The notes: a model not told the origin generated them from the sequence alone. A stretch of 64,000 nucleotides of DNA from Pseudoalteromonas sp. '520P1 No. 423' (GCF_001269985.1 NZ_BBZB01000002.1:434001-498000), one strand, 5' to 3'. Positions 1 to 9,491 are shown, counted from the stretch's first letter. A program made the numbers and translations.

Positions 1-13
1 CGTCTGTGTCAAA

Positions 14-766
14 ATGAAACTACATAGAATGGAAGGCTATATTCAATCTATTTATTTAGCTGAATATCCTGAAAAACTTTTATTATTAGATGGTTGTAGC
101 AGAGCTGATATACCTGTTTTAAAAACCTTTATAACGCAAACATTACAACGCTCATTTAGCGATTTAAAACTCGTTGTTGTGACTCATATGCATCCAGATC
201 ATGCAGGTGCTGCTCATAAACTGAGAGATTTAACAGGCTGTTCCATTGCCGCATCTAATGTTGATGGTCAATGGTATCAGGGGTTTGATGGTAAGTTAAT
301 GCATTTAACAGATATGTTATTAGCTAAATGGGTTGCTAAGCGTTTAAATAAGCCCGCGAGTAAAGTGTGGTATCCAAGTAAATTAAATCCAGACTACAAA
401 CTCGATGATGGGCAAGTTTTACCTAATTTTGAGGATTGGATTTGTATTTCAACACAAGGTCATACAGATAGAGATATCTCGCTACATCACGTGCCAACAA
501 ATAAAATTTACGTCGCAGACTTAATGGTGACGGTAAAAGAGCACTTTATACCACCTTTTCCTGTATTTTACCCAAATAGATACAGAGACTCATTATATAA
601 AATAATAGACTTAAAACCTGATAGCATCATTTTAGCCCATGGAGGGGAAGTACAACCAACTAAGCAACAATTACAATACTTATTATCAAAATCGCCAAAA
701 ATACCAAAAACTCACTGGCGTGCTGTAAAACTCAGAATTAAAAGTATAATTAAGAGAACAAGTTAA
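14..766 (+). CDS. MBL-fold metallo-hydrolase
   Basis: Predicted zinc-dependent hydrolase of the metallo-beta-lactamase superfamily. The metal-binding motif HMHPDH is at residues 58-63, followed by H150 in GHTD, D169 in VADL and H209 in AHGG, which together supply the usual two-metal ligand set. There is no signal peptide, so it is probably cytoplasmic. The substrate cannot be told; glyoxalase II-like, lactonase-like and generic hydrolases share this pattern. The frame stays open to the left edge of the window, so the true start may lie outside and the 250-residue length is a minimum. Its stop overlaps the stop of the convergent Sel1/TonB gene by 4 bp. Confidence 0.85.
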   Translation: MKLHRMEGYIQSIYLAEYPEKLLLLDGCSRADIPVLKTFITQTLQRSFSDLKLVVVTHMHPDHAGAAHKLRDLTGCSIAASNVDGQWYQGFDGKLMHLTDMLLAKWVAKRLNKPASKVWYPSKLNPDYKLDDGQVLPNFEDWICISTQGHTDRDISLHHVPTNKIYVADLMVTVKEHFIPPFPVFYPNRYRDSLYKIIDLKPDSIILAHGGEVQPTKQQLQYLLSKSPKIPKTHWRAVKLRIKSIIKRTS

Positions 767-2151
767 GACTTATTTAGTTTAGTTATAAATTGCTGAACTT
801 TAACGGTAGAAAAACCTTTTGATTGAGCAGCATTAAGGGCTGATAACGCGATTTTTTTTGCTGATTTTAGATCTTTTTTGAGTAACGATAATTTTGCAGA
901 ATTTAATAAAACTTCAGGGTGCGAATCGTCTATTTCTAAACCTTGCTCTATTAAAGAAACCACTTCTTGTGAAGTATTTTGTTTGTCTAAGTATAAAGTT
1001 GTTAAATCTCTAATCGCTCTAAAGTACCCTTGTTCACTGGCTGTATTTAACCAACCAATAGCTTTTATTTCATCATATTCAATATGTTGACGATTAAGTA
1101 ATTCACGACCTAACCTATATTGCGCAGGTGCAAAACCACTTTGCGCAGCAAGTAAAATCCAATTAAGGCCTTTTTTACGATCTTGCTGAGTTTGTTCACC
1201 ATTTAATAAGTTAGCACCCAATCTATATTGAGAATTAGCAAAACCATTGCTCGCTGATTTTAACAACAGATCTGAGCCCGCATTATCTTGATGCCAATGA
1301 TATTTTAACAAACGCGTGGCGTTATGTTCATCTGCACTTAACCAATTGGCAATGTAATATTGTACTAATGAATTACCTTGCTCAGCTTGCTCTATCAGTT
1401 TGTTTATTTTTTTCTGATATTGCTTTTGTTGTTTAGCAAAGCTTTGCTTATACCGTTTACCTTTATAGGTTGTGAAATGATATAACAAAGAACGGTTATA
1501 AAAGGTTTTAGCTTCACCATTTTCTATAAAAGGTTTATATTGCCAGCGGCGTACAGCATTTGTTATCGCGCGATTAAAAGTATTGTTAGGATAAGAGTCT
1601 AATATTTCTATATCTTTTACAGCGCCGCTAACGTCAATATCAAATTCAAGCCAAACCCAGCCTTCCAAACCTTTTTCATAAGCTTGTTCGGGGTATTGTG
1701 CATCAACTGTATATTCTCTAATGGGTGCCTGTTGACTTTTTTGTGCCTCATCAAAAATGGGTAGTAACTGCTTAAAAAACACTTTATATGAATGTACTTT
1801 TGTCAGTGCTTTATAATCTGATTCAAGTGCTTTTTTATCTGCGACTTGTGAAGCGATTAGAGCGGCATGTTCACCTGCATCTGCTAAACCATAATCAGCG
1901 GCAAGTAAAAACCATGAGTGGGCTTTTATTATACTTTTATCAACACCTTGGCCATGTAAATACATCACCGCAATATTATAAATAGCGTCTTTGTTACCTA
2001 ATTTTGCCAGTTGTTCAAACTGTTCAAATGCCAAACTGTAGTTTGCTTGATGATAATTGACAGTTGCTGATAATAAATCAGCTTTGATACTGTTTGAAAA
2101 CAGTGCCAACCAACTCATTAATAGCAAAATTCTGAAATTCACCTGACGCAT
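763..2151 (-). CDS. Sel1-repeat protein with internal TonB C-terminal domain
   Basis: 462-residue envelope protein. A signal peptide or membrane anchor covers residues 1-24 (hydrophobic stretch ending at KA). One Sel1/TPR-like block lies at about 35-95 (NKDAIYNIAVMYLHGQGV). A TonB C-terminal-type domain follows at about 145-230, with the characteristic YPEQAYEKGLEGWVWLEFDI and WQYKPF segments. Further Sel1 repeats run from about 255 to 460. TonB domains contact TonB-box plugs of outer-membrane receptors, so a role in envelope energy coupling or receptor docking is inferred, not shown. No proline-rich linker is visible, which is unusual for a classical TonB. It lies downstream of a TBDR on the same strand, but a strong terminator separates them. 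Confidence 0.75.
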   Translation of the reverse strand: MRQVNFRILLLMSWLALFSNSIKADLLSATVNYHQANYSLAFEQFEQLAKLGNKDAIYNIAVMYLHGQGVDKSIIKAHSWFLLAADYGLADAGEHAALIASQVADKKALESDYKALTKVHSYKVFFKQLLPIFDEAQKSQQAPIREYTVDAQYPEQAYEKGLEGWVWLEFDIDVSGAVKDIEILDSYPNNTFNRAITNAVRRWQYKPFIENGEAKTFYNRSLLYHFTTYKGKRYKQSFAKQQKQYQKKINKLIEQAEQGNSLVQYYIANWLSADEHNATRLLKYHWHQDNAGSDLLLKSASNGFANSQYRLGANLLNGEQTQQDRKKGLNWILLAAQSGFAPAQYRLGRELLNRQHIEYDEIKAIGWLNTASEQGYFRAIRDLTTLYLDKQNTSQEVVSLIEQGLEIDDSHPEVLLNSAKLSLLKKDLKSAKKIALSALNAAQSKGFSTVKVQQFITKLNKS

Positions 2152-2269
2152 ACTACCTTATATTTAAAATAATTAAATTCCATTGTAACTGAATGATTCT
2201 ATGGAATATAGGCCATAAACCTGTGCATTTTAGATTAATCATGTATTTATTGGTATTGATATTATTACC

Positions 2270-2307
2270 AAAAACTAAAAAAGCAGCTAGTTATAAACTA
2301 GCTGCTT
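2270..2307 (-). terminator. Rho-independent terminator of the 2500-5064 TBDR
   Basis: Perfect 12-bp inverted repeat at 2281-2292 and 2296-2307 with a 3-nt loop. Read on the minus strand it is followed by a T-rich tract (complement of 2270-2280). It lies about 190 nt beyond the TBDR stop codon and should end that transcript before the Sel1/TonB gene. Confidence 0.8.
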
Positions 2308-2499
2308 GCCTCTTGCGGGAAACAAGAGATGACCTTCCATGGTGATACCAGTTGTAGTAATTAAATCCCCACTCAGCGAGAATTTACATAATACAACTGT
2401 TATTAGTCTAAATGCCTGTGTTAGCAAGTTGATTGAGCCTTTGTTTACTTCAGGGGAGGCTCAGACTACCGATAAATAGACTAAATTCTTATAAAAAAT
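2308..2499 (-). other. Long 3' untranslated segment after the TBDR
   Basis: About 190 nt between the TBDR stop and its terminator, with no reading frame of note. A smaller hairpin (arms 2435-2440 and 2457-2462) lies inside. It could be a plain 3' UTR or could release a 3'-derived small RNA. No known RNA family was recognised. Confidence 0.4.
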
Positions 2500-5064
2500 T
2501 TAAAAGTTAAAACGAACACCTGCTACATATCTGCGACCATCAGCATATACACCTGTTAAAGCTTGCTCTACACCTTTTGCTTGGTAGCTAAATGTATGCT
2601 CATTCGTTAAGTTAATCGCCTCTAAAACAACAGCAAGGTTTTCGTTCACGTTATAAGTAATATTGGCATCAACTTGACCATAAGCATCAATGTAACCAGG
2701 CCAATCAAAACCAGAATCATAGCCACTGCGGTAGTTGTAAGAAATACGACCGCTTAGCGTTTCATTTTCATAATAAGAGCTTAAGTTAACAGTATGCTCT
2801 GAGTTACCAGGGATAGTGATATCTTCACCAGCTGAATTTTTAGCTTCTCCATCTACGAATGTATAATTAGCCGATACACCAAACCCTTGATAAAGTTCTT
2901 GTTGAAAACCAAGCTCTAAACCTTGAATAGTACCGCCTTTACCATTTACAGGTCGGCTAATACGTACTTCTACGCCTTCATGGATTTCAAAAGCAGCAGG
3001 GCGGTCAATAAATGATTGAATATCTTTATGGAAAAACGCTGCAGAGAAAATGCCAGCCTCGCTAAAGTACCATTCAACACCGGCATCAAACTGTGTTGCA
3101 CGATATGGGTCAATATCAGAGTTACCACCTGTACCGGTTTGAGTTTCAAGGTTATATGATGTTGATGCGGTCATAGAGTTATAATCAGGTCGAGACATAA
3201 CACGTGCAGCTGCAAGCCTTAAAACTAAATCATCATCTAAATCGATTGCTAAGTTAATGCTTGGTAATACATCAAAGTAGTCTTTATCTTTTACAACCCA
3301 AACCTCACTACCAGAAGCGCCTTCATATGCACCTGATGATTGTTGTGTTTGCACTAAACGAACACCTATATTACCGCGCATGCCTTCAACGTCGATTGTC
3401 GCTTTTGCATAACCCGCTGTAATTTTTTCATTAATATCAAACGTACTGGCTTTTAGTACGCGATAATCCCAATCTAGTGCATCACCTTCGCGGCGTACTT
3501 TATCAGAATCAGTAATTGCATAATCTTTTAACGTACCATTTGAGCCTATGCTACTTTGATAATCAGATGGTATTCCAAGAGAATAATCATCTAAACTCCA
3601 GTTTAAATCTGTTTTAGCATCTGTTGTGTGTTTGGTATTAAAACGAGAATGGTCACGATATTTAACACCAAATTTAATGTTACTAAATACAGATACATCA
3701 ATCGCACGATCAAAATCTAACTGTACGTAACCTTCATCATCTTTTGCATCATTACTATCGTAACGTAAGAAACCTAAGTCCCAATTTTTGCCATCAGCAG
3801 GATCAGCACCATAGCTCGTTTTGATATCTTCAGTAGATGAAATATCATAGCTATGAACATAATTACCTTCCCAACCAACACTTCTGTCTTCCGATGAACC
3901 GCCGCTACCTTTGGTATAACCTAAGTGAATACTCGAATTCCACACTTCACCTTCGTGCTCTACTTTTAAGTCATAAGATTGTGTTTTTAATTTTGAGTTA
4001 CGTACTTTTGTTTCATCAAGAATATTATTGCCATCAGGAGATAAACCAAATGTACCAGCTGTGGCCATAGTGCCCACTTTACTGTGCTCAGTTAAAGTAA
4101 TATCTGTATATTCAGAACCACCGTAACCAGGGAGCCATAAGAAGTTTTGGTTTTCGTTATTGGCTTCTAAAGCAGAATCTAACGCATTAAATGTAATATC
4201 TAATGCATCAGTCGGGCGGTATTGCAGGGTAAAGTTTAAACCTGTGCGAACACGTTCTTGTAAAAACATAGCAGAACCACCACCGCCAGAGCTATATACA
4301 TCTTCATGCACAGTGCCATCAGCCATTTTAATATCACGTTTCGCCCAACTCCATGATTCAATACCATCACGACGCAGGTTACGCTGTTGTCGCACAACAG
4401 AGATTAACGCACCGATAGTTTCTTCATCATTTTTCCAGCTATACATACCAGAAAGTTGCGGATCGGTTTCACCTGATACTTCACTGTATTGCGCAAGTAC
4501 GGAACCCGCAATTTTGTTAGCCTCTAAATCGAGTGGTTTTCGTGTACGTACTATTACCGTACCACCAATTGAACCTTCATCAATATCAGCTTCTGGTGAT
4601 TTATATACTTCAAGGCCAGATACGATTTCCGAAGGCAACATAGTGTAGTTAAAACCACGACTAGCCGCAGAGTTTGTCCACCAATCTGCAGAACCAACAG
4701 CTTGGCCATTTAATAATGTACGGTTTTGACTTTCTGTTGTGCCACGAATACTAATTCGTTCACCTTCACCAAAGTTACGAGAAATAGAAACGCCAGTGAT
4801 ACGTTGTAATGATTCCGCGACATTTTGATCAGGAAATTTACCAATATCTTCAGCGGTAACAGCATCAACAACTGAAGTTGCATAGCGTTTTGTATTGATA
4901 GATTTTACAACGCTGCCTCTGATCCCTTTTACTTCAATTACTTCTACTTCATCTGCTTTTACTTTTGATTCTTGTGCTAAAGCCATAGGCGCAATTCCTA
5001 ACCCTGAACTTAATAACCCTGCACTGATCGCTAAATGTAGCTTACTCATTTTTAACTTTGACAT
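2500..5064 (-). CDS. TonB-dependent receptor (Xanthomonas/Caulobacter-type)
   Basis: 854-residue outer-membrane active transporter. It has a signal peptide (residues 1-30, ending ALAQ), then a plug domain with the motifs SVVDAVTAEDIGKFPDQNVA and RGTTESQNRTLLNG. The beta-barrel ends in the aromatic C-terminus VAGVRFNF typical of outer-membrane insertion. The plug sequence is characteristic of the TIGR01782-like receptors used for oligosaccharides and other large ligands in marine Proteobacteria. No enzyme genes sit beside it, so the ligand is unknown. The start is supported by a GGGGA ribosome-binding site about 6 nt upstream. It has its own terminator at 2270-2307. Confidence 0.9.
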   Translation of the reverse strand: MSKLKMSKLHLAISAGLLSSGLGIAPMALAQESKVKADEVEVIEVKGIRGSVVKSINTKRYATSVVDAVTAEDIGKFPDQNVAESLQRITGVSISRNFGEGERISIRGTTESQNRTLLNGQAVGSADWWTNSAASRGFNYTMLPSEIVSGLEVYKSPEADIDEGSIGGTVIVRTRKPLDLEANKIAGSVLAQYSEVSGETDPQLSGMYSWKNDEETIGALISVVRQQRNLRRDGIESWSWAKRDIKMADGTVHEDVYSSGGGGSAMFLQERVRTGLNFTLQYRPTDALDITFNALDSALEANNENQNFLWLPGYGGSEYTDITLTEHSKVGTMATAGTFGLSPDGNNILDETKVRNSKLKTQSYDLKVEHEGEVWNSSIHLGYTKGSGGSSEDRSVGWEGNYVHSYDISSTEDIKTSYGADPADGKNWDLGFLRYDSNDAKDDEGYVQLDFDRAIDVSVFSNIKFGVKYRDHSRFNTKHTTDAKTDLNWSLDDYSLGIPSDYQSSIGSNGTLKDYAITDSDKVRREGDALDWDYRVLKASTFDINEKITAGYAKATIDVEGMRGNIGVRLVQTQQSSGAYEGASGSEVWVVKDKDYFDVLPSINLAIDLDDDLVLRLAAARVMSRPDYNSMTASTSYNLETQTGTGGNSDIDPYRATQFDAGVEWYFSEAGIFSAAFFHKDIQSFIDRPAAFEIHEGVEVRISRPVNGKGGTIQGLELGFQQELYQGFGVSANYTFVDGEAKNSAGEDITIPGNSEHTVNLSSYYENETLSGRISYNYRSGYDSGFDWPGYIDAYGQVDANITYNVNENLAVVLEAINLTNEHTFSYQAKGVEQALTGVYADGRRYVAGVRFNF

Positions 5065-5600
5065 TTTGATTCCCCTTGGTGTTTAAAAAGCGTGTTTAAA
5101 AAACAGTTAGGCAAACGCTTTATTAGTTGTTAATAGATTCCTAATCATTCAGCTTTATAGATATTTTTAATAACCAATTTAAACTAAATAATTATGTATT
5201 AACGCCTGCTTAACTTTTTTGTAACGCAAACAAGGTGAGTGGTCTTGAATTGAAGTGAAAAGTTGTGAAAATAAAAAAATTTAAAATATAGTGATTTAAT
5301 ATCAATAATATAAAACAAATAAAAACATAAATCTTTTTGATTAATTATGATTAAGTTAAGTTTACTTATTGAGTTTTTGGAAAAATCAGTATCCAAAAGA
5401 ACAAATAACATGTTATTAAAAAATGGCTCTGTTGTAGCTAATTGTTGTCTATACTTATCAGTGCTCATAATGCATTGAAGGTAAAGACAATGAAGACAAA
5501 ATAATTCACTCTAAAACTTAACCAAATAACTTCAGCACTTTTATCTATGACACCAGCACAAAGAGTGGTCGTTCATCAATCAATTAGAACATCTCAAGTA
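5065..5600. other. AT-rich upstream region of the TBDR, no gene
   Basis: Very AT-rich. It should hold the TBDR promoter. The only frame of any length (5199-5468, minus) has low-complexity composition and no recognisable features, so it is not called. The stretch 5480-5600 looks like eroded sequence leading into the two gene remnants that follow. Confidence 0.4.
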
Positions 5601-5623
5601 GAAATGCCCATCCAGGAACTGTT

Positions 5624-5851
5624 TTAGCCTATTTTTGATCCGAACGCTTCTTTTGTGCAAGCTAGTAAAGATAAATCAGGAGATACGGCCGGGTTTAGTT
5701 CATCACCTAAATCTCTCGTAAAAGGTTTTATTTGTTTGGTTTGTATTTGATTTGAGCCATTAAAATAAAAAGCCGCAATCAGTGTGATTATAATTAGTAT
5801 TAAAACAGTTGTAATTCTTCTTGATGATAAAATTAAGCCGTTGGGTGGTGC
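5624..5851 (-). pseudogene. Remnant of a CadC-like transmembrane regulator
   Basis: An open 76-codon minus-strand frame without a start codon. It encodes a transmembrane helix (ITTVLILIIITLIAAFYF) followed by PFTRDLGDELNPAVSPDLSL. That is the junction between the membrane helix and the periplasmic WD40/PD40-type repeats of winged-helix membrane regulators common in Alteromonadales. The N-terminal DNA-binding domain and the rest of the sensor domain are missing, and a stop at 5624 ends the frame. Family assignment rests on pattern recognition only. Confidence 0.5.
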
Positions 5852-5860
5852 CTATAGTTC

Positions 5861-5971
5861 AGCCAAAAAAACGAGCCTCATGTAGTAGTTGATGGCGGTT
5901 TGATCACAGGGAAAAATCCTGCATCAGCTATTCCCATGACAAAAAGTTTGATTGCTATTTTAGCAACTTAA
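5861..5971 (+). pseudogene. C-terminal remnant of a DJ-1/PfpI family protein
   Basis: A 37-codon frame ending in a stop carries PHVVVDGGLITGKNPASAIP followed by a short amphipathic helix. This is the hallmark C-terminus of type 1 glutamine amidotransferase-like DJ-1/PfpI proteins. No upstream part of the gene can be found in any frame. It is a fragment left by deletion, adjoining the oppositely oriented CadC-like remnant. Confidence 0.6.
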
Positions 5972-6127
5972 AAGCCACGCTAAATCAAATATAATAACGA
6001 AGTGTATTGTTTGTATGCTTCGTTACTCAGTAAATTATTGTTTTACTTAATCTTATAAATCCCTTAAGTATGTTATAAACACTTCCCCTTAACAAAAAAT
6101 TAAAATTTAAAACAAATAAATAATTTT

Positions 6128-6155
6128 GTAACCCTTTTTAATTTTCAAATGTCTT
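6128..6155 (+). promoter_or_regulatory. Candidate ECF-type promoter
   Basis: GTAACCC (6128-6134) and GTCTT (6151-6155) are separated by 16 nt, 32 nt before the sigma gene. The AAC-type -35 and GTC-type -10 resemble autoregulated ECF sigma promoters. This is a pattern match only. Confidence 0.35.
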
Positions 6156-6186
6156 TATTAGTAACGGATCATAAAAAGAATAATAA

Positions 6187-6756
6187 ATGTCGAAAATAGG
6201 ATTTCAAAAACAGCTACCTCAAGCCGTAATTGATAAGGCTATCAATGGGGATATGGTGGCCTTAGAAACGGTTTATCTTACTTATGCAGATGCGTGTTTC
6301 AGTTTGGCTTTTAGAATAAGCCAAGATCAAGCGTTAGCACAAGATATCGTGCAAGAAGCTTTTATAAAAGTAATAAATAAAATTGGTAACTTTAAAAATG
6401 AAGGCTCATTTGCAGGGTGGATCAGAAGACTTGTGGTGAATGAAACTATTAATCGTGTTAAATCACAAAGCATTTTACGATTAGTCGTTCAAGATGAGGT
6501 TGAAGAACCTGCTTCAAAAGATTTATTTGATTTTAATTGGCTAATTATTTGCCAGGATTTAGATGAATGATTAAAAAATCTATCAACTGAAAGCCGTGCT
6601 GTTTTGCTTTTGCATGAAGTAGAAGGTTATACCCATAAAGAAATAGCGGGCTTATATGGTAAATCTGAAAGCTATTCAAAAGTGACCTTGAGTCGTGCAT
6701 AAAAAAATTTACAGAAACAAGTTAAAGAGCAGGAGAAATATAATGCATTTAAATGA
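6187..6756 (+). pseudogene. ECF RNA polymerase sigma factor, broken by two in-frame stops
   Basis: The first 127 codons encode sigma region 2 of an ECF sigma factor (SLAFRISQDQALAQDIVQEAF, then GSFAGWIRRLVVNE). A TGA at 6568-6570 stops translation. The same frame then continues with a clear region 4 (TESRAVLLLHEVEGYTHKEI, SKVTLSRA), a TAA at 6700-6702, and a basic tail ending at 6756. Without the stops the protein would be 189 residues, normal for the family, and would overlap the anti-sigma start by 14 nt. The remaining product lacks the -35-binding region 4 and should not direct transcription. Two stops make a single sequencing error an unlikely explanation. Confidence 0.85.
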
Positions 6757-7324
6757 TGATCAATTACTTGAACCTACTGGTGAACAAAGTCGTCATGTTA
6801 ATAGCTGTGAATTGTGCTCTAGCAGACTTGAAAATCTAAAAGGAATGAAAGCACAGTTACAGAATATGCCTCAATTGAGTATGCCAAATAAAAGCTGGCA
6901 AAATTTACGACTTAAGCACCAAGTTTCACAGAATAAAATACAGTTAGAATTGAATAAAAAGCGTATGCATAGATGGAAGTTGAGTAGCTTAGCATTAGCA
7001 GCCTCTATTTTATTAGTATTATTGGTACCTCAAATAAAAGATTCCGAAGAGATAACAATTGACTCTAATCAGCAAATTACCCAGTTAATAGAGCAAAATA
7101 ATTGGTTGCAGCAAGAGTTATTTAAAACGAATTTAGCGCTTGATTCTAAACAAGTTGATTTAAGTTTAGTGAGCTCTCAGTTAAGTATTTTAGACTCATC
7201 AATTCAACAAACTTATATGAATCAACTGCCTGCAGAAGAAGTGTCTAAGTTATGGCAAAGGCGGCTTGAGATCATCAAAAATAAAATAGCAGAAACACCT
7301 TTAGAAGCCGAAGTACAAATTTAA
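6743..7324 (+). CDS. Anti-sigma factor (zinc-finger type, membrane-anchored)
   Basis: 193 residues from the ATG at 6743, chosen because AGGAGA lies 6 nt upstream; an earlier in-frame ATG at 6695 sits inside the sigma gene. The N-terminus has an H18-x3-C22-x2-C25 motif as in ZAS/zf-HC2 anti-sigma domains. A single transmembrane helix lies at about 77-98 (LSSLALAASILLVLLV), and a periplasmic coiled-coil-like segment follows. It would bind and silence the sigma factor encoded just upstream. Since that gene is broken, this protein probably no longer has its cognate partner. Confidence 0.75.
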   Translation: MHLNDDQLLEPTGEQSRHVNSCELCSSRLENLKGMKAQLQNMPQLSMPNKSWQNLRLKHQVSQNKIQLELNKKRMHRWKLSSLALAASILLVLLVPQIKDSEEITIDSNQQITQLIEQNNWLQQELFKTNLALDSKQVDLSLVSSQLSILDSSIQQTYMNQLPAEEVSKLWQRRLEIIKNKIAETPLEAEVQI

Positions 7325-7347
7325 CGATTTAAACATAAGGAATTCAA

Positions 7348-8208
7348 ATGAATGTAACAAAATTTACAACATTATTTATATGCTTAATAATGTTTACATT
7401 TAATAATGCATTAGCTCAAAACTATACCCAAGATTCAAAAGTATTATTAAAAAATCTACAGCGAAAAATTATACATACTTTACTTTATGTCTCTGAAAAT
7501 GAAGTTAATGCGGGTAAGAAAATGCATGATTTTAGCTATAATTTATCATTGCCTGCAAATCAGCATTTTAATTTAGGTTTGGTAATTGGTCCATATAACT
7601 CTGGATTGGGTTATGAAGTGATTTCAGTGACGCCAGGCAGTGAAGCTGAGGAGCAAGGGATTAAAGTACATGATTATATTACTGAAATAAATCAAATTGC
7701 AGTTGAAAAGCTACCAACCAGTGAAATCTTAAATGTTTTATATAAATTGAAAGCAGATCAGAATCTCACCTTAGGTATTAAATCTGGAAATGATTTTAAA
7801 ACTATATCTCCTAAGTTATCTGTTATTGATGTGCCAAGAGTTTTTTTTAATGTAGGAGCTCGATTGGATAATGTTGCCAATCAACATTATCCAGAAAATT
7901 CCTGTGGCAGAGTAACTGTACATATTAGGCCTCCTTCATCAATGGGTAGCTTTGGAGCCTTTAGTTTTAGGCGAATCGACAATCGTGGAGTGTCATATGA
8001 ATTGAATACAGCAAAATTGTCAGCAGGAAAGCATCAAATCGATTTTGCGCGATCTATTTTTAATGGTGATGCTGTATTTGAAAAACTGGCACCAATTGAA
8101 ATCGATATACAACCTAATAAACGTTACTTCGTAGCGGAGAAAATAATAAATGGAACACGTAAAATCGTAAATTGGCGCACTGAAACAGATGAATGTATCA
8201 ATAATTAA
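7348..8208 (+). CDS. Secreted PDZ-domain protein
   Basis: 286 residues with a signal peptide (residues 1-23, ending ALAQ). A PDZ-like domain lies at about 75-150, with GLGYEVISVTPGSEAEEQGI and a following DYITEINQ segment, the usual carboxylate-loop and post-loop pattern. The C-terminal domain contains an isolated Cys and ends near CINN. No protease domain is present, so it is probably a periplasmic binding or adaptor protein. It follows the anti-sigma gene by 23 bp and likely belongs to the same operon, perhaps acting in envelope-stress signalling (inference). Confidence 0.75.
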   Translation: MNVTKFTTLFICLIMFTFNNALAQNYTQDSKVLLKNLQRKIIHTLLYVSENEVNAGKKMHDFSYNLSLPANQHFNLGLVIGPYNSGLGYEVISVTPGSEAEEQGIKVHDYITEINQIAVEKLPTSEILNVLYKLKADQNLTLGIKSGNDFKTISPKLSVIDVPRVFFNVGARLDNVANQHYPENSCGRVTVHIRPPSSMGSFGAFSFRRIDNRGVSYELNTAKLSAGKHQIDFARSIFNGDAVFEKLAPIEIDIQPNKRYFVAEKIINGTRKIVNWRTETDECINN

Positions 8209-8223
8209 TAAGAGGAGTTCACT

Positions 8224-8760
8224 ATGAAATATATTAAATTAATTTGTTTTTTAAGCTTTAGTTTATTGGCATTTACAACTACTGCTCAACCTGAAAGTTA
8301 TACATAAGAATCTAAAGTATTACTCAAAGAGTTAGAGCAAGAAATAGCAGCGACTCTTTTAGCCATTGCTAACAATGAAAAGGCAAAAGGGAACAAAATA
8401 AATGATTTTAATTGTTTGTTATTATTAGATAAAAAAGATTATATTAACTTTGGATTACTATTCGAATTAAATAATAATAAAAATGGCTATGATGTAACAC
8501 AAGTCGATTCAGGAAGTGTAGCCGATAGGCTCGGAGTTAAAGTTAAAGATACAATACTAGAAATAAATGGCAGCAAACTTGCTAACTTTAACAAAAGAGA
8601 AGTATTAAAAATATTTAGTGATTTAACTATAAATCAAACACTAAGTTTAGCTCTTAATTCAAACGGTAAATTTAAAAACCTAACTACTGTACTTGAAGGG
8701 TTACATGTTCCAAAAATCAACTTGTCTTTAGGCGAGTTTGCTGAAAATGCGTGTGGAATA
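8224..8760 (+). pseudogene. Second PDZ protein, nonsense-broken and cut off by an IS end
   Basis: Paralogue of the preceding gene. A signal peptide starts at the ATG at 8224, a TAA stop follows at 8305-8307 (codon 28), and the frame then continues in phase with homology (ESKVLLKELEQEIAATLL, SGSVADRLGVKVKDTILEIN). Homology to the neighbour ends at ENACG, where the terminal sequence of an IS1634-like element begins near 8762. The C-terminal domain is lost. This is tandem gene duplication followed by nonsense mutation and insertion or deletion. Confidence 0.8.
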
Positions 8761-8761
8761 G

Positions 8762-9382
8762 AGCCTATATCCGACATTCCGCAGCATTTTTAGGAATAAA
8801 TTTCTTGATTGATGCTGCCCATGCAATTAATGATAATACTGTTCCTCTCCTCCACATTGAGGACTAATTGTTGCTCGCCAATGATTGTTAATACATCAAT
8901 ACCTTGAAAACAAAAGAACACCTATCGAGCAGTTGGATTTTAGCACGGTTTGTATTTTAAGTTGGTAAAATATACCGACTGAGCCTTTAACTCTCTTCTG
9001 AGCTTATGCTCCAATGCGGCATAAACCATTAAGCATCAGTAGTGCTTCAATCCTTTCTGGCTTTTTCAAATAAAGAGACGCGGTTAAAAAGTCAGGACTC
9101 TTTAGGAGTCTAAAGCCCTTTTCTACACTTTGTTGTGATTTATAAAGGCTAAGCATTTTCTCCATCGTTAGTGTTTCACTCAAGTCATTGGTTGCTAACA
9201 TAAACATGCCTTTTTCCTGCAATCGCTGCTCCCGATTTTTTAACGACCAATATAACAGCCCTGTTATTTGATATTCATAGCTATCGGGTTGCTGATTTAG
9301 TTTGGGACGGCCACTTTGTTTAAATACGGCGTGTTTGAGTATTTCACTGTCACTTATTCCAACTTCACGATAGGATTTTAAT
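8762..9382 (-). mobile_element. IS1634-like transposase, C-terminal fragment with one IS end
   Basis: The minus strand encodes the C-terminal part of an IS1634/IS4-group transposase (SYREVGISDSEILKHAVF, then YKSQQSVEKGFRLLK, then PERIEALLML). The frame shifts near 9030 and resumes as YAALEHKLRRELKAQ and later FQGIDVLTIIGEQQLV. The terminal inverted-repeat-like end is at 8762-8785, beginning CTATATCCGACATTCCG on the plus strand. The N-terminal half and the other IS end are absent, so the element is dead. It truncates the PDZ paralogue. Confidence 0.75.
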
Positions 9383-9491
9383 TATACCTAGGAAATTCAT
9401 CTTGGAAGCCACTATCTATAAGGCCTGTATAAATTTATTAATAGATGATTTATAGTCCTAATTAATAGATTGAACGAAAGTTGTGTGTGCG

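Noticed and set aside
5199..5468. 89-codon frame on minus upstream of the TBDR
   Set aside because: Low-complexity Phe/Ile/Leu-rich product in very AT-rich DNA, no domain; it occupies the TBDR promoter region.
5637..5760. Plus-strand frame DPNASFVQASKDKSG as a gene piece
   Set aside because: It is the shadow of the minus-strand CadC-like remnant, which has a clear membrane helix and PD40-like signature.
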